Assembly: GCF_012985465.1 (NCBI RefSeq)
Contig: NZ_JAAQWN010000003.1
Location: 548,915-612,914, forward strand
From: Pseudomonas sp. WS 5079
GTDB lineage: Bacteria > Pseudomonadota > Gammaproteobacteria > Pseudomonadales > Pseudomonadaceae
Length of the DNA stretch: 64,000 bases
Reading direction: 5' to 3'
How positions within the stretch are numbered: the first letter of the stretch is position 1; each line of letters starts with the position of its first letter. A program made the translations under genes and the position numbers. This document shows positions 35,259 to 43,347 of the stretch, piece after piece. The notes beneath the pieces are model-generated. The model was not told the DNA's origin and searched no databases. It was given only the letters and a program-made list of their open reading frames with translations.

Positions 35259-35608
35259 GGGCGGTGCCATAGGTATCTACACTGGGTTTGTGTACATATC
35301 CGTTGCTGCGGTCATGGCCACTTAGGGTTCCGCCCTGACGGCGGGTCACTTTCGAAGAGCGCGAAAGTAACCAAAGCGCTTTTGCCCCACCACTCGGTGC
35401 CTCGCCTAGGCTCGGCATGCCCGCAGTCAGGCATTGCTCCGTGGGCCCGCCGCGATCGTCCATCCATGGCCGTGTCGCGGCTACCCCGGCATCCATGCCG
35501 GGGTGCCCACTGCGCAATACCTGCCTGCGGCCAGCGTGGTTTGACGGGGCGTCTGAGATCAAGATCAAGATCAAAAGCAGAGCTACAGCGCAGAGCTGCA
35601 TTTCCCTG
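35259..35608. repeat. Putative multicopy Pseudomonas intergenic element
   Basis: There is no gene in this gap. It contains several hairpins: ACTTTCG/CGAAAGT near 35348-35368, and ACCCCGGCAT-cc-ATGCCGGGGT (35483-35504). It also has three tandem GATCAA units (35557-35574). The segment GCCCTGACGGCGGGTCACTT is one I recall as a widespread intergenic repeat in Pseudomonas, but only one copy is in this window, so this rests on memory. Confidence 0.45.
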
Positions 35609-35668
35609 TGGGAGCTGGCTTGTCGGGTCGCCGCATCGCCGCATCGCCGGCAAGCCGGCTCCTACAGC
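35609..35668. repeat. REP pair overlapping the tpsB stop codon
   Basis: GTGGGAGCTGGCTTGTCGG is answered by CGCCGGCAAGCCGGCTCCTA, which continues CAG. The CTA of the right arm (35662-35664) is the TAG stop of the minus-strand translocator gene, so the REP provides the stop codon. A short GCCGCATC duplication sits in the loop. Confidence 0.8.
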
Positions 35669-37344
35669 TGATAGCTAAAACTCAAGGTATACCGCGGCCG
35701 CCGGTTAAAACTGTCCAATGCCATATCCGACATCGGCTTGGCCGCCTCCAACGCAATGTTGTAGTACTTGGCATCGCCAAAGCGCACGCCAACGGCGGCA
35801 GATGACATGTCACTGTCCTTGACCGGCAGGTTGTTGAACCAGGCCTTGGCGCGGTCGAGCACGACGTAAGGCTGCACGACCCTTACCCAGTCGCCAGCGC
35901 GGTTGTAGCTGTAGTTCACCTCGTAGGCCACCCCCCAGCCCTTGTCGCCCGAACCCTGGTCATCCGGGTAGCCGCGCCCGAAGTTCTGCCCACCGAACAC
36001 CGCCCGTTCGCTGTCGGGCAGGGTGTCGTCGCTCCAGTACAGCGCCGCCGAGAGCACGCCTTGCCAGTTGTCGAAGAACTTGTCGCTCTGCACCCCGGAC
36101 AGGCGCAGGCGGAAGAAGTCCAGGTCGGATTTTATGCCCTCGAAGTCACTGCGGGTTTTTGCGCCCAGGCCGTCGACGCCCTGGTACAGGCCGGCGCTGA
36201 GGATGCGCAGTTGGCGATTGTCGGCCTTGCGCCAATCCCCTTCAAAGGCCAGCGCGCGCAGGTCGGTTTCCACGTCAAAGCGTTGCGGGTAACCGACCAG
36301 TTGATAGCGAGTCCTGTCGTTCACTCCGTAGAAGCGAGTGCCGAGGGTCAGGGACTCGCTGGGCGAGGCGATCAGCGGGTGGCTCAGGCCGATGGAGAAC
36401 CGGTCGTTTTCCCGGTGTGGCTTGAGCGAGAAGCCGCCGTCGAGGCGGATATGGGTGCTCGGGTCGCTGCGATAGCGCGCGCCATACAGGCTCAGTTGCG
36501 TGCCCTCGGCATTGATGAACTGGCTGTAGTCGAGCCGGTAGTAATGCTCTTTGTCGTCCCCCGGCGGGAACAGGCCGCTGAGGCTGACTTGTTCGCCCAT
36601 TGATGTGTGGGAATTGCTGGTACCGGCGATCAAGGCTTGCAGGCCCCCGCGGCTGTCGTCGGTCATGCTCATGCTGCTGGTGAACGGTTTGCGGCTGGCC
36701 TGGATATTCATGTGCGCGGCACCATCGGTGGTGCCCGGTGGCGGTACTTGCGCTTGCAGCGTCACGCCGGGAATCCGCCCCATCAAGGTGGTGTAGCGCT
36801 CGAAAGTCTTGCGGGTCAGCGGGCGTTCGGCCTGGAGCTTTTGCGCCAACTTGTCGACGTAGGCCGACACCGAACCAATGTCGCCTTGTACCTGGTAGTC
36901 CTTGATATAACCCTCGACCAACACCACGCGCACCAGGCCCTGTTCGAAGCGCTGGTCGGGCAGGAAGGCGTAGGACAACAGGTAGCCGTCCTGCTGATAG
37001 CGCCGGGTGATGCTGCGGGTCGCTTCGATCAGTTGGGCGAGGTTGGTTTCATGGCCAATCAACGGCTCGAAAACCTGGGCGACTTCCTGCAGCGGATACA
37101 CCGTGCCGCCTTCGATCTGCAGCTTGCGGATGGTGACTTTGGTGTCCATCAGCAGCGGTTGCGCTTGTGCCGCCGGGGTCTCTGGTAGCTGGGTCTGCGG
37201 CGTCACGGGCCGGTAGGCGTCGGCCGGCAGGTTGGGGACGGGGAGGTTGCGGATGGTGTCGTTGCTGTTGAGGAAGCTGGGTAGGGTCTCGGCGTGGACG
37301 TAAGCGCTGAGGGTGAGCAATAACAACGGCGTCAAAACGCGCAT
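35662..37344 (-). CDS. TpsB/FhaC-type outer-membrane translocator (ShlB/HecB family)
   Basis: A 560-residue two-partner secretion porin. A signal peptide (MRVLTPLLLLTLSAYVHA) precedes a linker, POTRA domains (about 75-215; TIRKLQIEGGTVYPLQEV and VRVVLVEGYIKDYQVQGD) and a C-terminal 16-strand barrel (ending RYTLSFSYQL). I chose the ATG at 37344 (GGAG 6 bases upstream); another lies at 37356. Its general layout is like CdrB of P. aeruginosa, but no TpsA exoprotein with a TPS domain is adjacent. Upstream on the same strand is a glycine-repeat lipoprotein gene, separated by an intrinsic terminator. Confidence 0.85.
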   Translation of the reverse strand: MRVLTPLLLLTLSAYVHAETLPSFLNSNDTIRNLPVPNLPADAYRPVTPQTQLPETPAAQAQPLLMDTKVTIRKLQIEGGTVYPLQEVAQVFEPLIGHETNLAQLIEATRSITRRYQQDGYLLSYAFLPDQRFEQGLVRVVLVEGYIKDYQVQGDIGSVSAYVDKLAQKLQAERPLTRKTFERYTTLMGRIPGVTLQAQVPPPGTTDGAAHMNIQASRKPFTSSMSMTDDSRGGLQALIAGTSNSHTSMGEQVSLSGLFPPGDDKEHYYRLDYSQFINAEGTQLSLYGARYRSDPSTHIRLDGGFSLKPHRENDRFSIGLSHPLIASPSESLTLGTRFYGVNDRTRYQLVGYPQRFDVETDLRALAFEGDWRKADNRQLRILSAGLYQGVDGLGAKTRSDFEGIKSDLDFFRLRLSGVQSDKFFDNWQGVLSAALYWSDDTLPDSERAVFGGQNFGRGYPDDQGSGDKGWGVAYEVNYSYNRAGDWVRVVQPYVVLDRAKAWFNNLPVKDSDMSSAAVGVRFGDAKYYNIALEAAKPMSDMALDSFNRRPRYTLSFSYQL

Positions 37345-37421
37345 AGGACACTCCATGGTCAAAACTGCAGCGGCATTTCGCAGGGTCCCGCCGGGTTCTT
37401 GGGCACGGTTCGGGAGTTCCA

Positions 37422-37463
37422 ATAAAAAAGACGAGAGACCCATTGGAATCTCTCGTCTCAACC
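37422..37463 (-). terminator. Intrinsic terminator after the glycine-repeat lipoprotein gene
   Basis: Read on the minus strand, AGACGAGAGA and TCTCTCGTCT form a 10-base perfect stem around a 10-base loop, followed by TTTTTTATT. It lies between the lipoprotein gene and the translocator gene, so the latter needs read-through or its own promoter. Confidence 0.9.
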
Positions 37464-37512
37464 AAGCGTAGGCGCTGTAGGGGAGGCCGTCTAATGGCCA
37501 GGTGCAATTCTT

Positions 37513-39273
37513 CTATTTGCCGGTCAGCCCCTTGAGCAGGCCGCCTACGCCGGTGTTTGTAGTGGCCGAACCAGACGCCGTGGCGTTGGCGTTGGCATTG
37601 ATGTTCAGACCGCCCAGCAGGCCCCCGCCGCTACCACTGGTGCCGCCGGTAACCAGGCCGCCCACCGAGGACACCACGCCCCCGACTGCGGTGACGGTCT
37701 GGCCCACGGTATTGGTGACCGGGTTGGCGTTGGCCGCGCTGATGTTGCCGCCCAGGCCGCTGACTGCGCCGCCCACTTGCGTCACCAGGCCGTTGACCGG
37801 TGCACCGAGGCCGGTGGTGGTGCCGATGTTTTGGGTCAGGCTGCTGACACCCGAAGTCACAGGGTTGAGCGCTGCGCCCACATTGGTTGCCAGGCCTGCC
37901 ACCGGTGCGGTTGCCGCCGTGTTGGCGACGCCGTTGCCACCGATCACTGTGCCGAGCGAGGCTACTGTGTTGCCCAGTGCGCCGCCTGCCACACCCCCCG
38001 CACTGACGGTGCCGTTGGTGTTGCCCGCATTCAGGCCGTTACCGACGTTGGCCACCAGGCCGCCCACCAGTTCAGGCAGACCGGATGCAGGGGCGCTGCC
38101 ACTGCCGGTCCCGGCAGACGGTGCGACGTAACCACCGGCAGTGCCCGCTACTGCTCCGACACCGCCGAGCACGCTGCCCAAGGCACCAGTTACCGGGTTG
38201 CCAGCGCCACCCGCGCCTGCCACCTGGGTGCCGAGGCCGGTGACGGTAGAGCCGACTTTGTCCAGCAGGCCATTGACCGGGTTACCCAGGCCGGTGGCTT
38301 TACCCAGGTTGCCGGTGGTGTTTTCCACCAGCGAGACCACAGGCACCAGCACTTTGCCGCCCAGGGTATTGGTGACCGACCCCAGTGGGCCGGTGGTGCT
38401 GGCGGTGCTCAAGGTATCGCCGAGCATGGTGACCGCCTGGCCAACCTTATCCACCAGGCCGCCGGCTGCCCCACCGACGCCGCCGGTAAGGCCGCCCACT
38501 ACCGGGATACCGCCCAGGGTGGTCGACAGTGTTTTGCCAGTGTTCGAAACACCCGTGCCCAGGTCGGCGACGCCGTTGGCCACACCGGCCACGGTAACGC
38601 CCAGGGAGTTGCTGTTAGTGCCCAGGGAGCCCAGGCCAGTACCGACGCCGGTGCCTACGCTGCCCACGGCGGTGCCCACGCTGGACACCAGGCCGCCTGC
38701 GGCAGTGCCGACTACTGGAACGCCGCCAACGGTGGTGCCGATGCCACCGATAGCTGTACCGACATTGCCGAGGGTGCCGCCCAGGTTGGCTGCAATCTGG
38801 CCAGTGACCAGGGGGCTGGTGGTCGAGCCAGTGCCGCCACCAGTACCACCGCCAGTGCCGCCGCCAGTGCCACCACCGGTTCCGCCGCCAGTGCCGCCGC
38901 CAGTGCCACCACCGTCGCCACCGCCAGTGCCACCACCGGTTCCGCCGCCAGTACCACCACCGTCGCCACCGCCGGTTCCGCCGCCAGTACCACCACCGTC
39001 GCCGCCACCAGTGCCGCCGCCAGTACCACCACCGTCGCCGCCACCAGTGCCGCCGCCAGTACCACCACCGTCGCCGCCACCAGTGCCGCCGCCAGTACCA
39101 CCACCGTCACCACCACCCGTACCACCACCGCCGGTACCGGCGCCAGCATCCGGGGAGGAGGATGCAACGCTGCTTTTATGACCGCCACCACCACTGCTGC
39201 AGCCTCCCAGGCTCATCGCCAAGATAAGGGCCAATGCAGTACTTGCCTTCCACAACACGACTTGAGTTTTCAT
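37513..39273 (-). CDS. Glycine-repeat, collagen-like surface lipoprotein
   Basis: A 586-residue lipoprotein (ATG at 39271-39273, AAGGAA 7 bases upstream). The signal MKTQVVLWKASTALALILAM ends at SLGGC, with lipidated C25. Residues about 45-150 are GGGT/GGGD tetrads, mostly in 12-residue units GGGDGGGTGGGT. The remainder (about 435 residues) is a G/V/T/N-rich low-complexity region of imperfect units like GLVDKVGQAVTMLG, GLLDKVGSTVTGLG and GLVTQVGGAVSGLG. It has no cysteines after C25 and almost no aromatics. Annotation pipelines label similar proteins collagen-like, but the G-x-y periodicity of collagen is absent. A surface or matrix role is likely; function unknown. Confidence 0.8.
   Translation of the reverse strand: MKTQVVLWKASTALALILAMSLGGCSSGGGGHKSSVASSSPDAGAGTGGGGTGGGDGGGTGGGTGGGDGGGTGGGTGGGDGGGTGGGTGGGDGGGTGGGTGGGDGGGTGGGTGGGTGGGDGGGTGGGTGGGTGGGTGGGTGGGTGGGTGSTTSPLVTGQIAANLGGTLGNVGTAIGGIGTTVGGVPVVGTAAGGLVSSVGTAVGSVGTGVGTGLGSLGTNSNSLGVTVAGVANGVADLGTGVSNTGKTLSTTLGGIPVVGGLTGGVGGAAGGLVDKVGQAVTMLGDTLSTASTTGPLGSVTNTLGGKVLVPVVSLVENTTGNLGKATGLGNPVNGLLDKVGSTVTGLGTQVAGAGGAGNPVTGALGSVLGGVGAVAGTAGGYVAPSAGTGSGSAPASGLPELVGGLVANVGNGLNAGNTNGTVSAGGVAGGALGNTVASLGTVIGGNGVANTAATAPVAGLATNVGAALNPVTSGVSSLTQNIGTTTGLGAPVNGLVTQVGGAVSGLGGNISAANANPVTNTVGQTVTAVGGVVSSVGGLVTGGTSGSGGGLLGGLNINANANATASGSATTNTGVGGLLKGLTGK
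38829..39140 (-). repeat. 36-base tandem repeats coding GGGDGGGTGGGT
   Basis: About 26 tandem 12-base units coding GGGT or GGGD are arranged mostly as 36-base higher-order units, with six GGGD positions spaced three or four units apart. Third-position differences (CCACCACCGTCGCC versus CCACCACCGTCACC) show some drift. Arrays of this kind change length by slippage, so the repeat number may vary between strains. Confidence 0.9.
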
Positions 39274-39585
39274 GATGAGTTCCTTAGCACCTGGTACAGC
39301 CTTTGTTGGTTTCGCAAGTTCGCCTGTTCTTTGGCAGGCAATACATGCGTCCGTTGTGGCTATAACAGTCTTCGGTACTCTTTCTCGCAACGCTCAACTT
39401 GGTATTAACGATTTATATACAGGCGCTGGTATGCATCTTGGTGATTAATACCAAGGGTATAGGGGGCGGTTTGTTGTTTGCATCGATGTTTTATAAATCA
39501 ACTACTTGAATAAGTTAGCGGGCTATCGTTAGCCCGCTATAACTTAGGTTGTATATATACAATTAATCAGCAAATTACCCCGGTT
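39274..39585. promoter_or_regulatory. Upstream region of the glycine-repeat lipoprotein gene
   Basis: A 312-base AT-rich gap. CTTGGTATTA (39398-39407) and TAATACCAAG (39446-39455) are perfect 10-base inverted copies 38 bases apart, a spacing close to four helical turns, suggestive of paired operator sites. A strong hairpin TAGCGGGCTA-TCGT-TAGCCCGCTA (39516-39539, with one base offset) may end the maoC-type transcript although no T-run follows. TTGTATATATACAA (39549-39562) is a perfect 14-base palindrome. Confidence 0.5.
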
Positions 39586-40434
39586 TCAGGCAATCGGCTG
39601 CCACTTGCCGAGCATGTGCTCTATATCGCTGTGGCCCTTGAGTTGCAACTCACCGCTGGAGCCGGGGGCGCTGCTCAACAAGATGACCTCGCCAGGCAGG
39701 CGCACCGGTTTCTTGAACTCAACGTAGATCTCGATATTCGCCGTGGGCAGATGTTCATGCAGGGCCGCCACGGTGCGGGCCTTGTTCCACAGCCCATGGG
39801 CGATCGCCTGGGGGAAGCCGAACAGCTTGGCGGTGAGGGCGCTCAAGTGGATCGGGTTGTAGTCGCCGGATACCCGGGCATACCGCCGTCCGATGTCGGA
39901 TGGCGCCTGCCAGCGGGTCAGTTCGCTGATCGAATTGGGCGCTGGCAGGGATTGCTCTGGGGCCTCGCCATCGAGTTTCATCCCGCGACAGAGCATTTGG
40001 CTTTCACCTTCCCACAGCAGCCCCAGGGAATCTTCGACGGTGGTGATCAGGTCAAAAGTCGCACCCTTGGCATGGGGTTGCAGGTTGCGCGTATGCACGC
40101 TGACCCGTACATCGCTGACCCCGCCCATGGGGCGAAACACCCGGATACGGTTACTCAAATGCACCAGCCCCAGCAGCGGGAAGGGGAATTCCCGTGCTGT
40201 CAGCAGTTGCAACTGCAGGCCGAACGCCAGGATGTGCGGATAAGTCGCCGGCAGCAGCGGGCTCTGGGCAAACCCGCAGACCTTGCGATAGGCCGCGACC
40301 GCCTCGGGGTTGACCTGCACCCGGCAATGCAGGCCAAACGTGGGCAAGGTGGTGCCGGTGATCTTGCGCTTGAGCGCGGCGCGCCAGTACAGCGGTGGCA
40401 GCGCCGGGCTGCTGGGTAATGTGTGCCACAGCAT
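39586..40434 (-). CDS. MaoC family acyl dehydratase/hydratase
   Basis: A 282-residue hot-dog-fold protein. The MaoC domain is C-terminal (about 180-265), with RYARVSGDYNPIHLSALTAKLFGF, whose D-x-x-x-x-H catalytic pair is intact, and AHGLWNKARTVAAL. The N-terminal half is a degenerate hot-dog. The ATG at 40432-40434 has GGGAG 7 bases upstream and lies 2 bases after the reductase stop, so the two genes are coupled. It likely hydrates enoyl-CoA or dehydrates 3-hydroxyacyl thioesters. Confidence 0.87.
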   Translation of the reverse strand: MLWHTLPSSPALPPLYWRAALKRKITGTTLPTFGLHCRVQVNPEAVAAYRKVCGFAQSPLLPATYPHILAFGLQLQLLTAREFPFPLLGLVHLSNRIRVFRPMGGVSDVRVSVHTRNLQPHAKGATFDLITTVEDSLGLLWEGESQMLCRGMKLDGEAPEQSLPAPNSISELTRWQAPSDIGRRYARVSGDYNPIHLSALTAKLFGFPQAIAHGLWNKARTVAALHEHLPTANIEIYVEFKKPVRLPGEVILLSSAPGSSGELQLKGHSDIEHMLGKWQPIA

Positions 40435-40436
40435 GG

Positions 40437-41789
40437 TTACGCTCCCAGCAGGCTTTGCCCGCATACGCGCAATGCCTGGCCACTGACGGCGCCTGACCCT
40501 GGCTGGCCCAGCCAGGCCACCGCCTCGGCAACATCCTGCGGCAAGCCACCCTGGCCCAGTGAACTCATGCGCCGCCCGGCTTCACGTAAGGCGAAAGGAA
40601 TATGCGCAGTCATCTGGGTCTCGATAAAGCCCGGCGCCACCGCGTTGATGCTGATACCCCGTTGCGCCAGCAGCGGCGCCCAGGTCTGGGCCAGGCCAAT
40701 CAACCCGGCCTTGCTCGCGGCGTAGTTGGTTTGCCCGCGATTGCCGGCAATGCCGCTGATGGACGCGAGCAAAACCACGCGGCCATTGTCGTGCAGGGTG
40801 CCGCTGTCGAGCAGGGCCTTGGTCAACACTTGTGGGGCGTTGAGGTTGACCGCCAATACGGCGTCCCAGTATTCCGGGGTCATATTGGCCAGGGTCTTGT
40901 CGCGGGTGATCCCGGCGTTGTGCACCACAATGTCGATGCCGTCCGGCAAGTGTTCGATCAGTTGCGTGGCGGCGTCATCGGCGCAGATATCCAGGGCAAT
41001 GCCACGCCCGCCCAAGCGTGCGGCGAGGGCGTCGAGATCGGCCTTGGCTTGCGGCACATCCAGCAACACAATTTCGGCACCGTCGCGCGCCAGGGTTTCG
41101 GCAATCGAGGCGCCGATGCCACGGGCAGCCCCGGTCACCAGGGCCTTGAGCCCGGCCAGCGGGCGCGTCCAGTCGTGCACCTGGGTTGGGCAGGCGTTCA
41201 GGCGCAGCACTTGGCCGCTGATATAGGCGCTTTTGGGTGAAAGGAAAAACCGTAGCGCACCTTCCAACTGCTCCTCGGCGCCTTCTGCGACATACAGCAG
41301 TTGCAGGGTACCGCCGTTGCGCAGCTCCTTGGCCAGGGACCGGCTGAAGCCTTCGAGGGCGCGCTGGGCGCTGGCGGCAAACGGTTCGTCGAGGCTTTCC
41401 GGGGCGCGGCCGAGAATCACCAGGTGCGCGCTGTGATCGAGATTTTTCAGCAGCGGCTGGAAGAATTCACGCAGTTGCTTGAGTTGGTCGGTGTGCTGCA
41501 AGTGGCTGGCATCGAACAGCACCGCCTTGAGCTTGGGGCCGTGCCCGGGGATCCACGGCGTGGCCTGCAGCGGCTCGGGCCCGTAGCTGTAGATGGCCTC
41601 GGTGAGTTTGTTGGCAAACCCCAGCACCTGGGCCGCGAGCGGGCCGCCGCCCAACAGCAGGGCGCCATCCACCGGGCGCAGGCGTCCGGCTTGCCAGCGC
41701 TCCAGGCGTACCGGGGACGGCAGGCCAATGGCCGAGACCAGGCGGTGGCCGAGGCTTGAGTTGGCGAAGTCGATATAACGGTCAGACAT
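40437..41789 (-). CDS. 3-oxoacyl-(ACP/CoA) reductase, FabG4-like
   Basis: A 450-residue short-chain reductase with an extra N-terminal Rossmann-like domain (about 1-205), as in FabG4-type high-molecular-weight enzymes. The C-terminal catalytic domain (about 210-450) has the cofactor loop TGAARGIGASIAETLA, NAGITRD, the catalytic serine in LLASISGIAG and Y-x-x-x-K in NYAASKAGL. It reduces 3-ketoacyl thioesters. It precedes the MaoC gene in one operon and is divergent from the thiolase gene. Confidence 0.92.
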   Translation of the reverse strand: MSDRYIDFANSSLGHRLVSAIGLPSPVRLERWQAGRLRPVDGALLLGGGPLAAQVLGFANKLTEAIYSYGPEPLQATPWIPGHGPKLKAVLFDASHLQHTDQLKQLREFFQPLLKNLDHSAHLVILGRAPESLDEPFAASAQRALEGFSRSLAKELRNGGTLQLLYVAEGAEEQLEGALRFFLSPKSAYISGQVLRLNACPTQVHDWTRPLAGLKALVTGAARGIGASIAETLARDGAEIVLLDVPQAKADLDALAARLGGRGIALDICADDAATQLIEHLPDGIDIVVHNAGITRDKTLANMTPEYWDAVLAVNLNAPQVLTKALLDSGTLHDNGRVVLLASISGIAGNRGQTNYAASKAGLIGLAQTWAPLLAQRGISINAVAPGFIETQMTAHIPFALREAGRRMSSLGQGGLPQDVAEAVAWLGQPGSGAVSGQALRVCGQSLLGA

Positions 41790-41895
41790 GGAACGCTCTC
41801 CGGCTGCTGGGGTTCAAAGGGTGGACCATCAATAGGTGACAGTCGTTCCTAGTCTAGGCTCAGGATTGCACCTACCACCTAACAGGGAGCTTTCC

Positions 41896-43173
41896 ATGAC
41901 TCAGTTGCGCCGTGTCGCGATCATTGGCGGTAATCGCATCCCCTTCGCCCGTTCCAATGGCCCCTACGCCACGGCGAGTAACCAGGCCATGCTGACCGCT
42001 GCCCTGGAAGGCTTGATCGAGCGCTACAACCTGCACGGCCTGCGCCTGGGCGAAGTGGCCGCAGGCGCGGTGCTCAAGCATTCGCGCGACTTCAACCTGA
42101 CCCGCGAATGCGTGCTGGGCTCGCGCCTGTCGCCGCAAACCCCGGCCTATGACATTCAACAGGCCTGTGGCACCGGGCTGGAAGCGGCGTTGCTGGTGGC
42201 CAACAAAATTGCCCTGGGGCAGATCGAATGCGGGATCGCCGGCGGTGTCGACACCACCTCCGACGCGCCCATCGGGGTGAACGAGGGCCTGCGCAAGATC
42301 CTGCTGCAGGCCAACCGCAGCAAATCCATGGCGGATAAATTAAAAGTCCTGTTACAACTTCGCCCGCAACACCTCAAGCCGGAACTGCCGCGCAATGGCG
42401 AACCGCGTACGGGCCTGTCCATGGGCCAGCATTGCGAGTTGATGGCGCAGACTTGGCAGATACCCCGCGCCGAGCAGGACCAACTGGCCCTGGAAAGCCA
42501 CCAGAAGATGGCCGCGTCCTACGCCGAAGGCTGGCATAACGACTTGCTCACGCCGTTCCTGGGACTGACCCGTGATAACAACCTGCGCCCAGACCTGACC
42601 CTGGAAAAACTCGCCAGCCTCAAACCGGCTTTTGAACGCAGCGCAAAGGGCACCCTGACCGCCGGCAACTCCACGCCACTGACCGATGGTGCATCCCTGG
42701 TGTTGTTGGGCAGCGAAGCCTGGGCCAAGGAGCGTGGCCTGCCGATCCTCGCCTACCTGCGCGATGGCGAAGCGGCGGCGGTGGATTTCGTCAATGGCGC
42801 CGAAGGGCTGTTGATGGCGCCGGTGTATGCCGTCCCACGCCTGTTGGCGAGAAATGGCCTGACCCTGCAGGATTTTGACTACTACGAAATCCATGAAGCC
42901 TTCGCTGCCCAAGTGTTGTGCACACTCAAGGCCTGGGAAGATGCCGATTACTGCAAGAGCCGCCTGGGCCTGGACGCACCGTTGGGCGCCATCGACCGCA
43001 GCCGCCTGAACGTCAAGGGCAGTTCCCTGGCCGCCGGGCACCCGTTTGCCGCTACCGGTGGGCGTATCGTCGCCAACCTGGCCAAGCTGCTGGACGCGGC
43101 CGGCAAGGGGCGCGGGCTGATTTCGATCTGCGCGGCGGGTGGCCAGGGCGTGACGGCGATCATTGAGCGCTGA
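41896..43173 (+). CDS. Acetyl-CoA C-acyltransferase (thiolase, FadI-like)
   Basis: A 425-residue thiolase. The nucleophilic cysteine is in IQQACGTGLEAAL (about residue 90), and the EIHEAFAAQ histidine and the C-terminal SICAAGGQGVTAII loop with the second cysteine are present. The start at 41896 has AGGGAGC upstream; an in-frame start at 41836 adds 20 residues without support. With the divergent FabG and MaoC genes it forms a complete beta-oxidation-like or chain-extension module, matching the PA4785/PA4786 arrangement. The physiological substrate is unknown. Confidence 0.92.
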   Translation: MTQLRRVAIIGGNRIPFARSNGPYATASNQAMLTAALEGLIERYNLHGLRLGEVAAGAVLKHSRDFNLTRECVLGSRLSPQTPAYDIQQACGTGLEAALLVANKIALGQIECGIAGGVDTTSDAPIGVNEGLRKILLQANRSKSMADKLKVLLQLRPQHLKPELPRNGEPRTGLSMGQHCELMAQTWQIPRAEQDQLALESHQKMAASYAEGWHNDLLTPFLGLTRDNNLRPDLTLEKLASLKPAFERSAKGTLTAGNSTPLTDGASLVLLGSEAWAKERGLPILAYLRDGEAAAVDFVNGAEGLLMAPVYAVPRLLARNGLTLQDFDYYEIHEAFAAQVLCTLKAWEDADYCKSRLGLDAPLGAIDRSRLNVKGSSLAAGHPFAATGGRIVANLAKLLDAAGKGRGLISICAAGGQGVTAIIER

Positions 43174-43347
43174 TCTCGGCTATCATCCGAACGCCTTGAG
43201 CAATAGCGGCTTTGTCGGATTAATCTGGCATATTGGATGCATTCTTTAGCAGATCAAGGCTCGTTACCCTCTCCCCGCTGTGCGAGGATTGCCGTATAAC
43301 GAGTGCCATACGCGTGTTTGGTAATAAAGGACCCACAATAAAAGCTG

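Noticed and set aside
38829..39140. Regularly spaced direct repeats resembling a CRISPR array
   Set aside because: Units are contiguous without unique spacers, lie in frame within a coding gene, and no cas genes are nearby.
37777..39408. Long plus-strand frames opposite the glycine-repeat lipoprotein, one proline-rich (PPPVPPPS repeats)
   Set aside because: They are mirror products of the repeat array. They lack ribosome sites and signal sequences, whereas the minus-strand frame has a lipobox, a ribosome site and a terminator.
39516..39539. Hairpin as intrinsic terminator of the MaoC-type gene
   Set aside because: The stem is strong, but neither strand has a T-run after it. It is described only as a hairpin in the gap annotation.
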